Source of the DNA: Candidatus Limisoma faecipullorum
GTDB lineage: Bacteria; Bacteroidota; Bacteroidia; Bacteroidales; Muribaculaceae
DNA length: 62,011 nt
Assembly (NCBI GenBank): GCA_017694955.1
Contig: JADIMC010000043.1
Coordinates: 1 to 62,011, forward strand
Direction: 5' to 3'
Both the position numbers and the translations under genes were made by a program. Numbering within the stretch: position 1 is the stretch's first letter; each line of letters begins with the position of its first letter. The notes beneath the pieces are model-generated. The model was not told the origin of the DNA. It was given only the letters and a program-made list of their open reading frames with translations, and did not search any database. Positions 61,275 to 62,011 of the stretch are shown piece by piece.

Positions 61275-62011
61275 CACTGCTGGATTGTTTTGTCAGGGTT
61301 GAAAATAACAGGGATGGTATAGCGTATTGGCCGGCTGCTCCAATGTTGTCTGGCGTTTTCTGGAACTATGAAATGCGGAAGGCGTTTTATGGCTTCTATG
61401 GCAACGCTGTTGAGCTCCTCATCTAAACCAAGCGCTATGGAAACTTCCCCTATGCTGCCATCTTTATTGATGATGAATTGAAGGAGTATGCGTGTCTGTC
61501 CTTTAATGTCAATGCGACTTTTAATGTCAATGCCGCGCTCGTTCAGAATTGAATCGATGTTTTCATAAAGTTTTTTCTTCAGAGCCGTTTCTCCTCCGGG
61601 AAATTCAAGGTCTATGTCGGGTACGACGTCCAGTATGGAGGAACCGCCTGCCGACGTAGCGGATGTTTTCGTACTTACCATTTCTCCCATCAGCGGTGTC
61701 ACGTCTTCTTGTAAGGTGATTGTCAGCGGTCCGCTGCCGATTGACACAGGCACTTCCTGTGTCTTCATTCCGACATATCTGACGGTGAGGATGCTTCCAT
61801 CGGTTATGCTGATAGAGAAGTTGCCATTCATATCCGTCACAGAGTGGACTCCAGTATCCATCGCTTTGATAGAAGCACCGATAATCGGTATGCCATTCAC
61901 ATCAATCACTTTGCCGTGGATTGAAGAATCTTGCTTCCGGGTATTGCTGAAAATTACAGGCAGTGTGAGCCAGGTAATGCCCGATGGGTTTACCGGTGGA
62001 ATCCATTCAGG
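61274..62011 (-). CDS. TonB C-terminal/carboxypeptidase-regulatory-domain protein, partial (5' end outside window)
   Basis: The frame is open to the right edge (246 codons present). The visible part starts PEWIPPVNPSGITWLTLPVIF and then contains SSIHGKVIDVNGIPIIGASIK ... TDMNGNFSISI, a carboxypeptidase-D regulatory-like unit common in SusC/TonB-dependent proteins. It ends in a TonB-type C-terminal domain (ILLQFIINKDGSIGEVSIALGLDEELNSVAIEAIKRLPHF). The missing N-terminus may hold a membrane part such as a BlaR1/M56 domain; this cannot be seen. Translation of the HAD gene is coupled to its stop. Confidence 0.75.
   Translation of the reverse strand, partial: PEWIPPVNPSGITWLTLPVIFSNTRKQDSSIHGKVIDVNGIPIIGASIKAMDTGVHSVTDMNGNFSISITDGSILTVRYVGMKTQEVPVSIGSGPLTITLQEDVTPLMGEMVSTKTSATSAGGSSILDVVPDIDLEFPGGETALKKKLYENIDSILNERGIDIKSRIDIKGQTRILLQFIINKDGSIGEVSIALGLDEELNSVAIEAIKRLPHFIVPENARQHWSSRPIRYTIPVIFNPDKTIQQ

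Noticed and set aside
1-62011. Mobile elements, prophage, CRISPR arrays, toxin-antitoxin or defence genes
   Set aside because: No transposase, integrase, phage structural gene, regular spaced repeat array or known defence domain was found on either strand.

Overview
The window looks like a chromosomal segment of a Bacteroidota bacterium, order Bacteroidales, probably Muribaculaceae or a relative (inference from gene content). Promoters have the Bacteroidota form: TTG or TTTG, a spacer of about 19-21 bases, then TAnnTTTG close to the start codon, with no obvious Shine-Dalgarno sites. Typical gene content includes C-terminal sorting-type domains with cleaved-adhesin-like modules, a split P-protein glycine cleavage system, the argR-acetyltransferase-argG-argC-argD arginine cluster, a TrpB2-type enzyme and a membrane pyrophosphatase. 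I see no phage, insertion sequence, transposase, CRISPR array or rRNA. Both ends cut a gene: queA on the left and a TonB/carboxypeptidase-regulatory-domain protein on the right.

Layout. 1-6.1 kb: queA end, tRNA-Gly, HD-domain protein and ilvE (minus), two lipoproteins and gpmI (plus). 6.4-13.4 kb: tRNA-Ser, then an uninterrupted lplA-gcvT-gcvH-gcvPA-gcvPB-lpd operon holding the glycine cleavage enzymes plus a lipoate ligase that can charge GcvH. 13.5-21.3 kb: a glycosyltransferase (minus), then mutS behind a tandem array of three promoter-like units, then cysE-like, rlmL-like and purD genes. 21.4-28.0 kb (all minus): argR, acetyltransferase, argG, PspC-like, argC, argD, pncB, cobB, so arginine synthesis runs into NAD salvage and an NAD-dependent deacylase. 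28.1-30.1 kb: exbB-exbD-tonB-like set.

30.3-38.9 kb: a Nif3-family protein and a coiled-coil zinc-ribbon protein, then an RND efflux operon (adaptor, pump, TolC) divergent from an AraC-type regulator. 39-42.5 kb: a secreted beta-propeller-like protein and a cell-wall amidase with a sorting domain. 42.6-47.8 kb: TrpB2-like enzyme, the divergent threonine-degradation pair tdh/kbl, a secreted esterase and an acetyltransferase. Tdh and Kbl turn threonine into glycine, which the GCV operon can oxidise. 47.8-51.3 kb: a K+-dependent membrane pyrophosphatase, a thioredoxin-fold protein and a lipoprotein. 51.3-58.0 kb: two large secreted multi-domain proteins in one operon.

58.2-62 kb: tRNA-Asp, a roughly 180-base mini transcription unit encoding a possible 21-residue peptide, dinB, an outer-membrane beta-barrel protein, a HAD phosphatase and the edge gene. 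Most of the window is conserved metabolism. The strongest unexplained signals are the tandem promoter/hairpin repeat units before mutS (14548-14736), the mini transcription unit at 58578-58757, a possible AUU start overlapping the argR stop, and several very long perfect hairpins between convergent genes.
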